In this document: in pieces, positions 21,853 through 31,608 of the stretch
How the letters are laid out: every line of letters starts with the position of its first letter
Numbering within the stretch: position 1 is the first letter of the stretch
Assembly: GCA_026724425.1 (NCBI GenBank)
Contig: JAIUCV010000090.1
Span: 4,092,001-4,156,000 of the forward strand
Direction of reading: 5' to 3'
DNA: 64,000 bases
DNA from: Erythrophleum ivorense
Taxonomy: Eukaryota > Streptophyta > Magnoliopsida > Fabales > Fabaceae
Position numbers and translations under genes: made by a program
The notes under the pieces: model-generated
Seen by the model: only the letters and a program-made list of their open reading frames with translations
The model's database searches: none
What the model was told of the DNA's origin: nothing

Positions 21853-23678
21853 TTAGGTGTTAGGCGAGTGTGGAGGCTGTAGAAAGCTCCTAGTACTGGA
21901 TGGCTCCAAGTGCATCTTGTCTTGTAACACTTCTTTGATCAAGTAACCTTGTTGCGAGCTTTCTCCTCCAGTTGTGTACCGAAATCTTTTGGATGAGAAA
22001 CAGGGAGGTGCGGCGACATAATAGGTGTCCTTGTCAACATTGGCTAGTGAGATTCTCCTGTTTGGCCAATCCATGATTGCTCCAGCTGTTGCTAGGAAGG
22101 ATCTCCCAAGTAGAAGGCCTTGGTCTTCCGGATCCTCCATAGTGACAACATAGAAATCGGCCGGGATGATGCAATCTTCAAAAGAATGTTGGACATTTCT
22201 TACCTTGCCAAGCGGTTTGAATGAAGAGTTGTTGGCAAACTTTATGCCCATGTTGGTCCGTTCCATGGACTCAATCAATCCCAAACTTCTTGCTATCACA
22301 GCCGGCATGAGGTTCACGCTTGAACCGGAATCGCATAGTGCATCATCAAAGAATTTGCCATTGATGGAGCAATGTATAAGGAAGTAACCTGGGTCATGAA
22401 GCTTGTGTAGTGTCCTTGGCGCAGGCATTTCCTCTCTTGCTTCATTATACATCTTTTCCACCTCGGCTAAGCTCCAATCATGAGTCCATACAAAGTCTTG
22501 AAGGTAAGGGCTCTTGTTGCAAGCGACATCAAAGGGCATATTGCTAGGGAACCTTTTTGCCATAAAATTGAAATCATCAATGGTGTGATCCATTGATGAG
22601 CTCGCCTTCCTTTTCTCCTTAGGGACGGGTGGTAGTGAAGATCTTGGAGAAAGTGGTGTTCCTTCCGGCAACTTTCTTCCTCTTATCCTTGCTGTTCGCT
22701 TGCCTTGTCTCCTTTCATCCTCATCCCAAACCACTCTTGGATTAGTCTCTATAGCGCCAAAAGCAACCAAAGCGTTGTTAGGCTTTGAGTTGGCCGCTTT
22801 TGTGTCTTTTGAAGCTCGGTCTCTTTCCATATCCTCCAAGCGTTTGGTGAGGTCTTTGACTCCTTTGGAGGCTCCTCCGGTTGTATCTTGCCATAGTGTG
22901 GTCTTCTCAAGTAGCTCTTTGTATCTCTCTTCCACAAGACGCTTCAAGTCATTTATTGATACCTTGAATTGTTCTTGCCCTTCCACCAACATCACCATGG
23001 TCGAGTAAAGCTCTTTGTCTCTTTGGTTAACCTCCGATGCTCTCTTCGTGGCTTGGTGGGCCACAAGTGAGATTGAATTAAGGCTCATGGTTGTGCCATT
23101 GAGGTTGTCTTATAGGCCGGTGATCTTCTCATCCAGGTGGCTATCCATCTCCTTTGAGTTGAGGTTTAAGTCTCGGATTGCCTTGGTGTTGCCTCCAACG
23201 GTTGCGGCTTGTTCCCTTAGCTCCCCTTCCACTTCAATACACCTTGATTCGACTCTCTCCACTTGGTCAGAGAGGTTTCCGAACTTTCTATCAAGGTCAT
23301 GCTTTAGAAACTCTAACCTTGTCTCAAGACTTTGGCTAGACTTTCTTTGAATTTCCATGAAGTCTTCTATCATGGCTTTGAGATTGTCATCTCTCCGCCT
23401 ATTAAGCGCGTGCTCTTGGTATGTGGGAAGGTTGGGGCGTGGACGGTGATGATAATGAGGTGGCTGGTGAGGTCGGCCTTGATAAACCGGTGATCGGTTT
23501 TGATGATAGTGATGATGTTCTTCTCGGCTAGTCTCGGCAAAGAGTGGGTGGCGAAAATTCGGTGGGATTGGCATTGGAATGAAGTCTCCGGCCGGATTTG
23601 AATCATGTGGCCGCCTTTGGACTTCATGTGGCCGCCTTTGAGTCTATTAGGTTGTTTAAGCATAGTGGCCGGAGCCAC
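21853..23678 (-). pseudogene. Gag C-terminus plus aspartic protease of an Athila-like element (no RT)
   Basis: One frame runs from about 23574 to 21853, interrupted only by a TAA near 23110. The N-terminal part is His/Pro/Arg-rich; the middle is a long coiled coil (about 23400-22850). A retropepsin-like domain follows, with the catalytic motif DSGSSVNLMP and the flap/second-loop region ending LLLGRSFLATAGAIMDWPN. After it the frame ends in LEPSSTRSFLQPPHSPNT without entering reverse transcriptase. The N-terminal gag is missing at 23678, where other LTR sequence begins. An element with protease but no RT, RNase H or integrase would depend on a helper; deletion is the alternative. Confidence 0.75.
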
Positions 23679-23679
23679 G

Positions 23680-24020
23680 AAAGTGGAAAGGCTATACCTT
23701 AGTGTTGTGAGTTCAAGACGGTTTATAACTTATCCCATGCAATCTCTTGCCAATTCATTGATGTTTCCATTGATTATCCTTTGTCTAACATCTTTCTCAT
23801 CTTGTTTACAACCTCATTTACTTATTTGCATCGTTCTCTTTTGATTTTAGGATCATCTCACACTCATATTTTCTGTCCTAGCTACTCATCGATCAACATA
23901 AACTTGAAACGAGATCACTCTTCCTTGTGTTCGACCCCGACTTACCATGGCTGTGCACTTGCAGCTCTACCAAGTTGGGTTATAAATTGTATTAGTTTGA
24001 AGCATAAAACCCAACGCATC
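23680..24020 (+). repeat. Plus-oriented LTR fragment (Athila-like)
   Basis: It contains TTGTGTTCGACCCCGACTTA followed by GTGCACTTGCAG (about 23915-23965), the usual sequence near the 3' end of Athila-type LTRs, and ends ...CGCATCA near 24020. No primer site follows. The left boundary is not visible. Confidence 0.4.
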
Positions 24021-24024
24021 ATGA

Positions 24025-24611
24025 ACAATGAAAAAAGGCTCTCGCCATCAAAGATTCCCGGCTCACTGTGAACAGGCTCTGAAGGCTCACTATGCAGCTC
24101 ATTTCCATACTCAATAATATCATAACTAATCACATTGGGTTGAAACTCCGCAGTTGTGATAGTTCCACAATACTCTGTGGAAAAAGTCTTAAGTGGATAT
24201 GAGACTTGGCTGTTCACATTGTGAAGGATCACCAGCCTGTTGGGGAAATTGATGGAGGCTCTTGCTGTAGTGAGGAATGGGGTTCCAAGTATCAAAGGGA
24301 CCTCCTTCTTATCAACCATATTCAGAACAGTGAGATCTGTTGGTATGGTGCAACTCCCAATCTTCAGAGGGTAATCTAGGATAAGACCAAGTGGTGGTTT
24401 TGAGGACGCATCTCCAAACATGATAGATGGACCAGGCTGCTTCATCAAACTCTGTGCATTCAGCCTCTTAACCATACCAAGTGAAATCAAGTTGACACTA
24501 GCTCCGGAATCAACAAGCGCATCATCGAGCTGCAAATGACCAAGAGAGCAAGGTAGTGTGAATTTCCCCTGATCTTTGAGCTTAGGAATGACTCTGCTTG
24601 GAAATGAGGTT
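24025..24611 (-). pseudogene. Second Athila-like protease fragment
   Basis: Minus-strand reading from 24611: an IPKLKDQGKFTLPCSLGHL lead, then the catalytic loop DSGASVNLI and the second conserved loop VPLILGTPFLTTARASINF. This is the layout of Athila/Tat proteases. It is bounded by an LTR fragment on each side and has neither gag nor RT, so it is a fragment of another, older element. Confidence 0.75.
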
Positions 24612-24909
24612 GGAGGTTGATGCATGCGTGGGTGTGGGATGTATGCAAGTAATAAAAACCCTAAGCAAAACATGGTTGCAAGTGCACAACATGTTGTTGT
24701 AGTACTTAGGGGTCGATCCACAAGAGAAAGCGAATTGCACACTACACATTTGTGTTTTTGTTTTATAAGAAGGAGTAAATAACAATGCAAGCTATACAAA
24801 CAACATCAAATGAACAAGGAAAAACCGTGAGAACATATGCCAAATCAATTGAAAAGATTGTCAAATCCGATTCCTAAACTCAAAACACTATGATCTTAAA
24901 CCAATGGAC
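24612..24909 (-). repeat. Partial LTR of another Athila-like element
   Basis: The left end, TGATGCATGCGTGGG, reads on minus as an LTR 3' end (...ATGCATCA), with the typical GTGCAC and GTCGATCC blocks just inside. It is cut at 24909 by the integrase fragment. It differs clearly from the 51659 LTR, so it is not that element's partner. Confidence 0.5.
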
Positions 24910-26263
24910 TCCAGCTCTACTGGTAAGTGGCATGCTTTCCCGTAAACGAGATGGAAAGGTGTTGTTCCCAGTGGTGTCTTGAAGGCTGTTCGGTAAGCCC
25001 AAAGAGCGTCATCTAACTTGGCTGACCAGTCCTTCCTTGTTTTCCCGGTTGTCTTTTGTAGTATGCTCTTTAGCTCTCTGTTGGAAATCTCCACTTGTCC
25101 GCTGGTTTGTGGGTGATATGGGCTTGCAACCTTGTGTCTAGCTCCATGTTTTCTCAATAGTTTGGCAAACACTCGGTTTATGAAGTGGGAACCACCATCA
25201 CTAATCACAACTCGCGGCACTCCAAACCTCGGGAAGATGACTGATTTGAACAGCTTGATGACAACACTAGAATCGTTTGTTGGAGCGGCAATAGCTTCCA
25301 CCCATTTTGACACATAGTCAACAGCCACAAGGATGTATTGGTCTCCAAAAGATGTGGGAAAGGGTCCCATGAAATCAATCCCCCACACGTCAAAGACTTC
25401 TACCTCCAAGATAAAGTTTTGGGGCATCTCGTTCCTTTTGCTAATGTTTCCCATCCTTTGACAAGCGTCACATTTTGAAATGAATACCTGGGCATCTTTG
25501 AACATTGTTGGCCACCAGAAACCGGCCTGTAAAACCTTTGAAACCGTCTTGAATGTGGCAAAATGGCCGGCATAAGCTGATCCATGACAGCCATGAAGTA
25601 TTCCCGGGATTTCTTCCTCCGGGACACATTTTCTGAACATCCCATCTTGGCATTTCTTGTAAAGGTAAGGTTCGTCCCAAAAGTAGAATCTTATGTCTTT
25701 CAAGAATTTCTTCTTCTTGTATCCATAAAATTGCGGCGGTTCAATGTCGGCTGCAAGGTAATTGGCTATGTGGCTATACCAAGGTGTACTGAAGGCGATT
25801 CTCTTGTCTGGTACGGGTGGTGGTGTGTTGGTGGCCCTTGATATTGGGATGGCGCTGACGGAATAGACCGTTTCTTCTGGCAATGAGTCGTTTATGGGGA
25901 GATGTTCCTCTATCCTCATCCAGGAGAGATGATCCGCCACACTATTCTCCGCACCTTTTCTGTCGATGATCTTTAAATCAAACTCTTGTAGTAAGAGAAT
26001 CTACCTGATGAGACGTGGCTTTGCATCCTTCTTGGATAGCAGATATTTGAGGGCAGCATGGTCGGTGTGAACGATGACTTTAGATCCGACAAGGTAAGAT
26101 CGGAACTTCTCAAACGCAAAGACAATTGCGAGCAGCTCCTTCTTAGTGGTGGCGTAGTTGCATTGTGCTTCATCCAGGGTTCGGCTTGCATAGTATATGA
26201 CATGAAGTTTCTTCTCCTTTCTTTGTCCTAGCACGGCACCAACAGCATAGTCACTTGCATCGC
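24910..26263 (-). pseudogene. Athila-type pol, C-terminal half: RNase H and integrase
   Basis: From 26263 the frame resumes the pol interrupted by CACTA-C: RNase H with CDASDYAVGAVLGQ, the ELLAIVFAFEKFR motif and HTDHAALKYL. A stop at about 26001 replaces the Trp of the RW-ILLLQEF motif (TGG to TAG). The integrase follows (25978-24910) with its HHCC finger (H..H...CDACQRMG), catalytic Asp in WGIDFMGPFP, Asp in VISDGGSHF and Glu in SGQVEISN. It ends abruptly after HLPVELE at ~24910, joined to foreign LTR sequence, so the integrase C-terminus and this element's own 3' LTR are lost. Confidence 0.9.
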
Positions 26264-26625
26264 CACTACAAGAAGTATAGGCCATTTGCGACGGAAAATA
26301 TCGTCGCAATTCCGTCGCAAATGGTCATTTGCGACGGAATTGCGAATGAAGAATTTCCGTCGCAAATCGTTCGTCGCAATGCCTGTTGCGTCGCAAATCC
26401 CTCGCAAGTTTGTGACGGATTTGTGCCGTCGCAAACTTGCGACGGATTTGCGAAGGCATCGACTCCGTCGCCAAGTTGCGATTTATTTGCGACGGAATCA
26501 GCTCTATCGCAAATTTGCGACGGAAGTTGTTTCCGTCGCAAACTTGCGAGGAAAAGATTCCGTCTCAAGTTTGCGAGGTTTGCGACGGAAGTTGTTCCGT
26601 CGCAAATTTTAATTAATATTTTTTT
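26264..26625 (-). repeat. CACTA-C left (3') terminal inverted repeat and subterminal repeats
   Basis: CACTACAAGAA is followed by about 14 TTGCGACGG or TTGCGAGG motifs in both orientations over ~360 bp. These are probable binding sites for the TNPA-like protein, by analogy with En/Spm. Confidence 0.88.
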
Positions 26626-26795
26626 TTTTAATTTCGTAATTGTTAAATTGATTTTTTTATTTTAATTTGTAATTTAAAAAAATAAATATTAAAAGAAGAA
26701 AATTAAATAAATATTAAAATTAAATAAAATTTTAATTCAAATATCATAAAAATTATTCATAAATAACATTAAAAATAGACAAAAAAAAACGAAAA
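26626..26795. other. AT-rich 3' flank of the CACTA-C TNPA gene
   Basis: Almost pure A/T sequence between the stop codon and the subterminal repeats. No feature beyond a likely 3' UTR. Confidence 0.5.
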
Positions 26796-28432
26796 CTAAA
26801 ATTCGGCGGATGGTCCCGATCCGCCCTGATCCTGTCCCGATCCGCCCTGATCCGATCTGCTAGGTCCGTCCTGTTGTTGACGCAAACGGTCCATAAGCTC
26901 CTTGAGCTTCGGATCCGAGTTGCCCAAATAGTCGAACATCTGTTCGAACAGGGCAACCTTCGTCTCCTGTGCAGTCAACTTCTCCTTCAACGTAGCGACC
27001 TCGTTGGAATCCTGAAGCTGACTTGAAGCGGAACCGCAAACATAACCGCTCCGAGTATCGATTTGGGATTGAAGAGAACCAACCCCAATCATCTTCCCCT
27101 TTCTACGGGGAGCGGACTGAAAAACCAAAAAAAACATTGAAATTAATAAACCAACAATATACATAGGTAAAAAATAAGTTGAACTAAAAAAATATGATAA
27201 AAATTTACCTGAACAAAAATCTTGTTCTTTACGGCCACAGAAGAACCAGAACCGATGCTGTCGGGATCATCATTCTGAGTCAACTCTTGTAGTTTTGAGT
27301 TATCGTCGTTGTAGAGCTCCTCAGAATCGTCATCCAAGAAAGTGCCATCCGGCCTCCGTTTCGTATACGCGAGGACTTCCAGCAAATCTGTCTCAGATTC
27401 CCCTCTTTCCTCGGCCTATGAAATAAATTTTGATTCGATTAGATAAATACGGATAAAATGAAAAAAAAATAAAAGAAATAGAAATATTTTTTAAAAATAA
27501 TTTGACAAAAACTTACAAGCATTCGGCCGCGGGCTAAGAATGAAGTTCGGCCGGAGCGATGAGTAGAATGTTTGCTCTTCGCTCGAGCGGCCTTACTGTT
27601 CCCACTCCTCTTCTGGTGGTCAGGATCCAACCAATATGCAACCAAGCCAGCCCACACGTTCGGGTCAAAGTGAGTTGGCTTGGCGTCATCTCCCTTAGCG
27701 AGCCACAACTTCTTCCACCGAGAAACCATATCAGGCAACCGATCACGGACTTTGGCACAGAACTCATGGTAGACTATGGCGGTAAAACCAGATTCCCAGT
27801 GATACTTGCGCTTGAAAAAAAAAATCAAATAACAATAATACAATGTTAGTTATTAGCAATTAAAAAATATTTTTAAAAAGTAAATACGAATCAAACTCGT
27901 ACTTACCGCAAAAGTAGTGAACCAGCGTTGAAGAACGGGTTCCTTTACATCCCTCCACCGGGCAATAGGATCTTTGTAATCCTTTTCAAAAACTTCCGTA
28001 ACCGCAGAAGCGACGGATGAATCATTAGTGAACCTGAAAAAGAAAACAATAGACTTTAACTTTACAAAATGTATAATATAAAATAAAACAAAAAACTATA
28101 AAAATTAAAAATATATACCAGAAAGTCTTCGGTGGGCGGTGTGGATGAAGGTTAGGGAGGTGATGATGACCAGGCTCATCTAAAATCTCCCTAACCGCCG
28201 CATAAAATGGGGCTCTAGAGGCCTCAAATCTGGCATCAATTGCGGCTGCGGGACGAGGTGGGGATGGAGACCGAGACCGGGTCTGCTGCTCCTCCCGGCC
28301 CGTAGAACCATGGGAACTACTAGTAGGGTTCCCATGACCAAGAGACACGGAAGGAGAACGAGCACCACGGGAACCCCCGGAACCTCCGGATCCCTGACTC
28401 AGGAATTGCCGATAAGAGTTTTGTTGCTCCAT
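26796..28432 (-). CDS. TNPA-like CACTA accessory transposase (Transposase_24/Ptta type), 5 coding exons
   Basis: Exons by eye: 28432-28119, 28033-27907, 27810-27517, 27415-27209 and 27116-26796, all with GT/AG borders and matching frames. The product starts MEQQNSYRQFLSQG with a Gly/Ser-rich region. The core contains RKYHWESGF, PDMVSRWKKLW, VWAGLVAYWLDPDHQKR and KHSTHRSGRTSF; a DGTFLDDDSEELYND acidic stretch and a short coiled coil near FDYLGNSDPKLKELM follow. In En/Spm-type elements this protein binds the subterminal repeats and works with TNP2. A noncoding first exon (about 29530-29171) and a long AT-rich intron precede the ATG. The exon layout equals that of CACTA-A (5858-7581). No disabling change seen. 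Confidence 0.85.
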
Positions 28433-28439
28433 CTGCAAC

Positions 28440-29170
28440 AAATAAAAAAGTGAAATTAGCAATTTTAAAAAAATTATTCCCAAAAAATATTCTAATTATC
28501 ACACAATTTTTATAAAATTACTATATAAACTAATAATTAAAATTACTAACCTAAAATCTAAAATTCTAAAATCTATAATTAATCTAATCACATGAACAAA
28601 TTAAATTCTGGAAACTAAAACAGTTAGAAATATTGTAACTTCCAAAACTATTATAATCACATTTCCAATCTAATAGTTTAAATTTTAAATCTAAATTCTA
28701 AATTAATCTAATAATTAAAATTTCAAATCTAAAATCTAAAATTCTAAATTCCGAAATTAATCTAATAAAATGAACAAATTAAATTCTAAAAACTTCAAAA
28801 ATTCTTACTAAAACTATTATAATCACATTTCCAATCTAATAATAACAATTTTCAATCTAAAATGTAAAACTAATCTAATAATTACAATTTTCAATCTAAA
28901 ATCTAAAATTCTAAATTCTAAAACTAATCTAATAATAACAATTTTCAATCTAAAATCTACAATCTAAAATTCTAAATTCTAAAACTAATCTAATAATTAC
29001 AATTTTCAATCTAAAATCTAAAATCTAAAATTCTAAATTCTAAAACTAATCTAATAATAACAATTTTCAATCTAAAATCTAAAATCTAAAATCTAAAATC
29101 TAAAATCTAAAATTCTAAATTCTAAATTCTAAACTAATAATTAAAATTTTCAATTGAAAAATAAAATTTA
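28440..29170 (-). repeat. First intron of the TNPA-like gene, with AT-rich minisatellite
   Basis: The donor CAGATCTG|GTAAATTTT lies near 29171 and the acceptor TTGTTGCAG|ATGG near 28433. Most of the intron is a degenerate tandem of TAATCTAATAATTA and ATCTAAAATTCTAAA units (about 28650-29140). Confidence 0.7.
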
Positions 29171-29545
29171 CCAGATCTGCGGCGGCGGTGGCGGCGTGGA
29201 GGTGTGGCGGCGGTCGGGCGTCGGGAGGCCGAGGAGAAGCGGCGTTGGGAGACCGTGGCGGTCCGGCGGTCGGTCCGATGTGGAGACCGAGGAGACCGAG
29301 AAGAGAGGCGGCGGTTCGGCGTGGAGACCGAGAAGAGAGGCGGCGGTCGGCGTGGAGACCGTGGAGAAGATGGGGTCGGTCCGGCGGCGGTTCGGCGTGG
29401 AGACGGAGAAGAGCGGCGGGGTCGGTCGGCGGGGTCGGTCGACGGGGTCGGTCGGCGGGCGTTTTTAGCGTAGGGAGGAAGTCGGTCGGCGGGCGATTTT
29501 AGCGAGGGGGGAGTCGGTTTGAGCGAAGCTCAAACTGATTCGCGC
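29171..29545 (-). promoter_or_regulatory. GC-rich 5' untranslated exon and TATA box of the TNPA-like gene
   Basis: A strikingly GC-rich stretch, repeating GGCGGTCGGCGTGGAGACCG-like units, ends at the donor site. Just upstream on minus is TATATATATGCGC (about 29540-29553), a plausible TATA box. The Arg/Gly-rich ORFs on + in this stretch are composition artefacts. Confidence 0.55.
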
Positions 29546-29554
29546 ATATATATA

Positions 29555-30480
29555 GAAAATATATTCCGTCGCAAAACGGAAGCCCTAATTTTTGCGACGG
29601 AATTGCGAGGGAATTTGCGACGGAATTGCGATGGAAACTTGTTTAGGGTTTACGGTTTAGGGATTTGACTACGGGGGTTTAGGGTTTGTTGATAATGAAT
29701 ATATATGCTTATTAGTGAATGAATTTCAATATTCCTATAGATATTGAACATTCATACATATATATATATATATATATAGTCGATGTTTCAACAAAACCGT
29801 TTGTAATGTTATATACGTCGTAAGCTTCAATGAGCTTGATATCTACGGAGTTGAAGAGAAACCTATTTTATTTAGTAAAAAGCTTTTTGGGTTCAATTAT
29901 ACAGTACAAAATAAGATTATATTATCCTTGCTATACGAAAATCCCTAAACCCTAAACCCTAAAACTGTAATTTTTGGACGTCCATCGCAATTCCATCGCA
30001 AATTTGCGATGGAATTGCGATGGAAACCCAAAAATTACATAATCCATCGCAATTCCGTCGCAAATTTGCGATGGAATTGCGATGGACGTTCAAAATTTTT
30101 ATATTCCATCGCAATTCCATCGCAAATTTGCGATGGAATTGCGATGGAAACTCAAAAATTACATAATCCATCGCAATTCCATCGCAATTCCTTCGCAAAA
30201 TTATCATTGTCACTTGATGACGGCGCTTCTGTTAACCGTACACTCTTTCACCGACTTCCTAAGAAACCCCAATCCCTCTCCTTTTCCATCGATTTGCCTC
30301 TTAAATTCATCAACTTTCATCACTAACTCACAAAGCTGAAGAATTTAAGAGGCAAATCGAAGAAACAGGAGAGGAATTGGGGTTTCTTAGGAAGTCGGTG
30401 GAAGAGTGTACGGTTAACAGAAGCGCCGTCATCAAGTGACAATGAAAATCTTGCGACGGAAATACAAATTGAGATATTTA
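29555..30480. repeat. Intergenic region of CACTA-C: internal TTGCGATGG repeats, AT microsatellite and a 246 bp inverted repeat
   Basis: TTGCGACGGAAT copies lie at 29565-29630. An (AT)n run lies at 29757-29777. About three tandem units of a ~76 bp repeat made of paired TTTGCGATGGAATTGCGATGG motifs occupy 29980-30200. A near-perfect inverted repeat covers about 30203-30310 against 30340-30448. TNP2 ends at 30609 and the TNPA promoter lies at 29540, so this is the gap between the two genes. Confidence 0.75.
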
Positions 30481-30608
30481 CGGTTTGCATTTACGTCGGT
30501 GACACCTACCATCGGAACTGACGCAAAAACATAATTTTTACGTAGGAAGTACAAATTCATCACAATTCAAAATAGAAACAACTTAAAATTCAAAGAAAAT
30601 CCTCAAAA

Positions 30609-31349
30609 TTAAACAAAGTCATTTTCATCATCATTTTCATCATCATTTTCATCATCATTTTCAGATACGTAAGAGTTTTCACTGTGCTCCCGTTCTTCTT
30701 CATCACTCGCATACTCTTCGAATTCATCGGCTTCTCCATCTTCACTTGTATCGTCGACGACGTCTTCAACTTCTCTATTCTCGGGGTCAACGTGTATGAT
30801 ATTTTCTGTGGATTCGATCGGGTTTGAAACTTCTGCAACTCTGTCATGCTGCATGGCCACTTCATCGTCTAAACCAAATACATAACCTCTTGGATTGACC
30901 TTTATGACCGATAACCAAGTCTCTCGTCTTTGCCTAATTCGAGGATAAGGAATAAAACACACTTGCTCTGCCTGCGATGCAAGGATGAAGGGTTCGAACT
31001 TGGAAAATTTTCGGCCTGCATTTACATCGGTGACACCTACCGTTTCGTTTCTGCGAACCCCTCGACCTGGTGTCGGATCATACCAATCACATTTGAACAT
31101 AATACATTTCAAGTTGATAATTCCTGGGTATGTGACCTCGATGATCTCTTGCAAAACTCCGTAGAATTCTGTTTCGCCCGGGACATGAATACCATAATTT
31201 GCGGTCGACTTCTTCATGCCATGCTTGTACGTATGGAAAATGTACCCGCGAGTACAGTACATTGGTGCTGTAGTGATCTGTCCTATTGGAGAGTTCACAA
31301 TCTCATGCAACCACAGCGGTATTTGTTCCGGATGATAGCCCTCTCTCAC
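30609..31349 (-). CDS. TNP2 last exon (DUF4216 domain and acidic tail)
   Basis: It starts after ATTCAG|G. The DUF4216 block contains NYGIHVPGETEFYGVLQEI, KCIMFKCDWYDPTPGRG and FEPFILASQAEQVCFIPYP. The tail (~90 residues) is dominated by Glu/Asp and ends in a repeated DDEN motif encoded by a short tandem repeat near 30630. The same order occurs in degraded form in CACTA-B at 12785-12242. Confidence 0.88.
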   Translation of the reverse strand: MREGYHPEQIPLWLHEIVNSPIGQITTAPMYCTRGYIFHTYKHGMKKSTANYGIHVPGETEFYGVLQEIIEVTYPGIINLKCIMFKCDWYDPTPGRGVRRNETVGVTDVNAGRKFSKFEPFILASQAEQVCFIPYPRIRQRRETWLSVIKVNPRGYVFGLDDEVAMQHDRVAEVSNPIESTENIIHVDPENREVEDVVDDTSEDGEADEFEEYASDEEEREHSENSYVSENDDENDDENDDENDFV

Positions 31350-31562
31350 CTGAATAAAAACAAGTGGTACAATCACACACATTAATTATTATATATAGTG
31401 TTAATTAGGTTTTAGTTTATATATCAGTAATTTGAAGAGCACTTACATAGTATTTTAACCATCCAGCAAAGTCACGTTCTTTGTAAACCTCATACTCATG
31501 CTCTTCTCGACCAGGGTAAGTTTGGCGGGCAAGATTATCAAATATGCTGCACAAAAATCTCG

Positions 31563-31608
<46 letters not shown>

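Noticed and set aside
24612..24909. 3' LTR partner of the Athila 5' LTR at 51659
   Set aside because: The inner sequences differ beyond the general Athila pattern, and the integrase is cut before its C-terminus, so this LTR belongs to another element.
29154..29502. Overlapping Arg/Gly-rich ORFs of ~90-104 residues on +
   Set aside because: All three frames are open because of a GC-rich tandem repeat; on minus this is the untranslated first exon of the TNPA-like gene.
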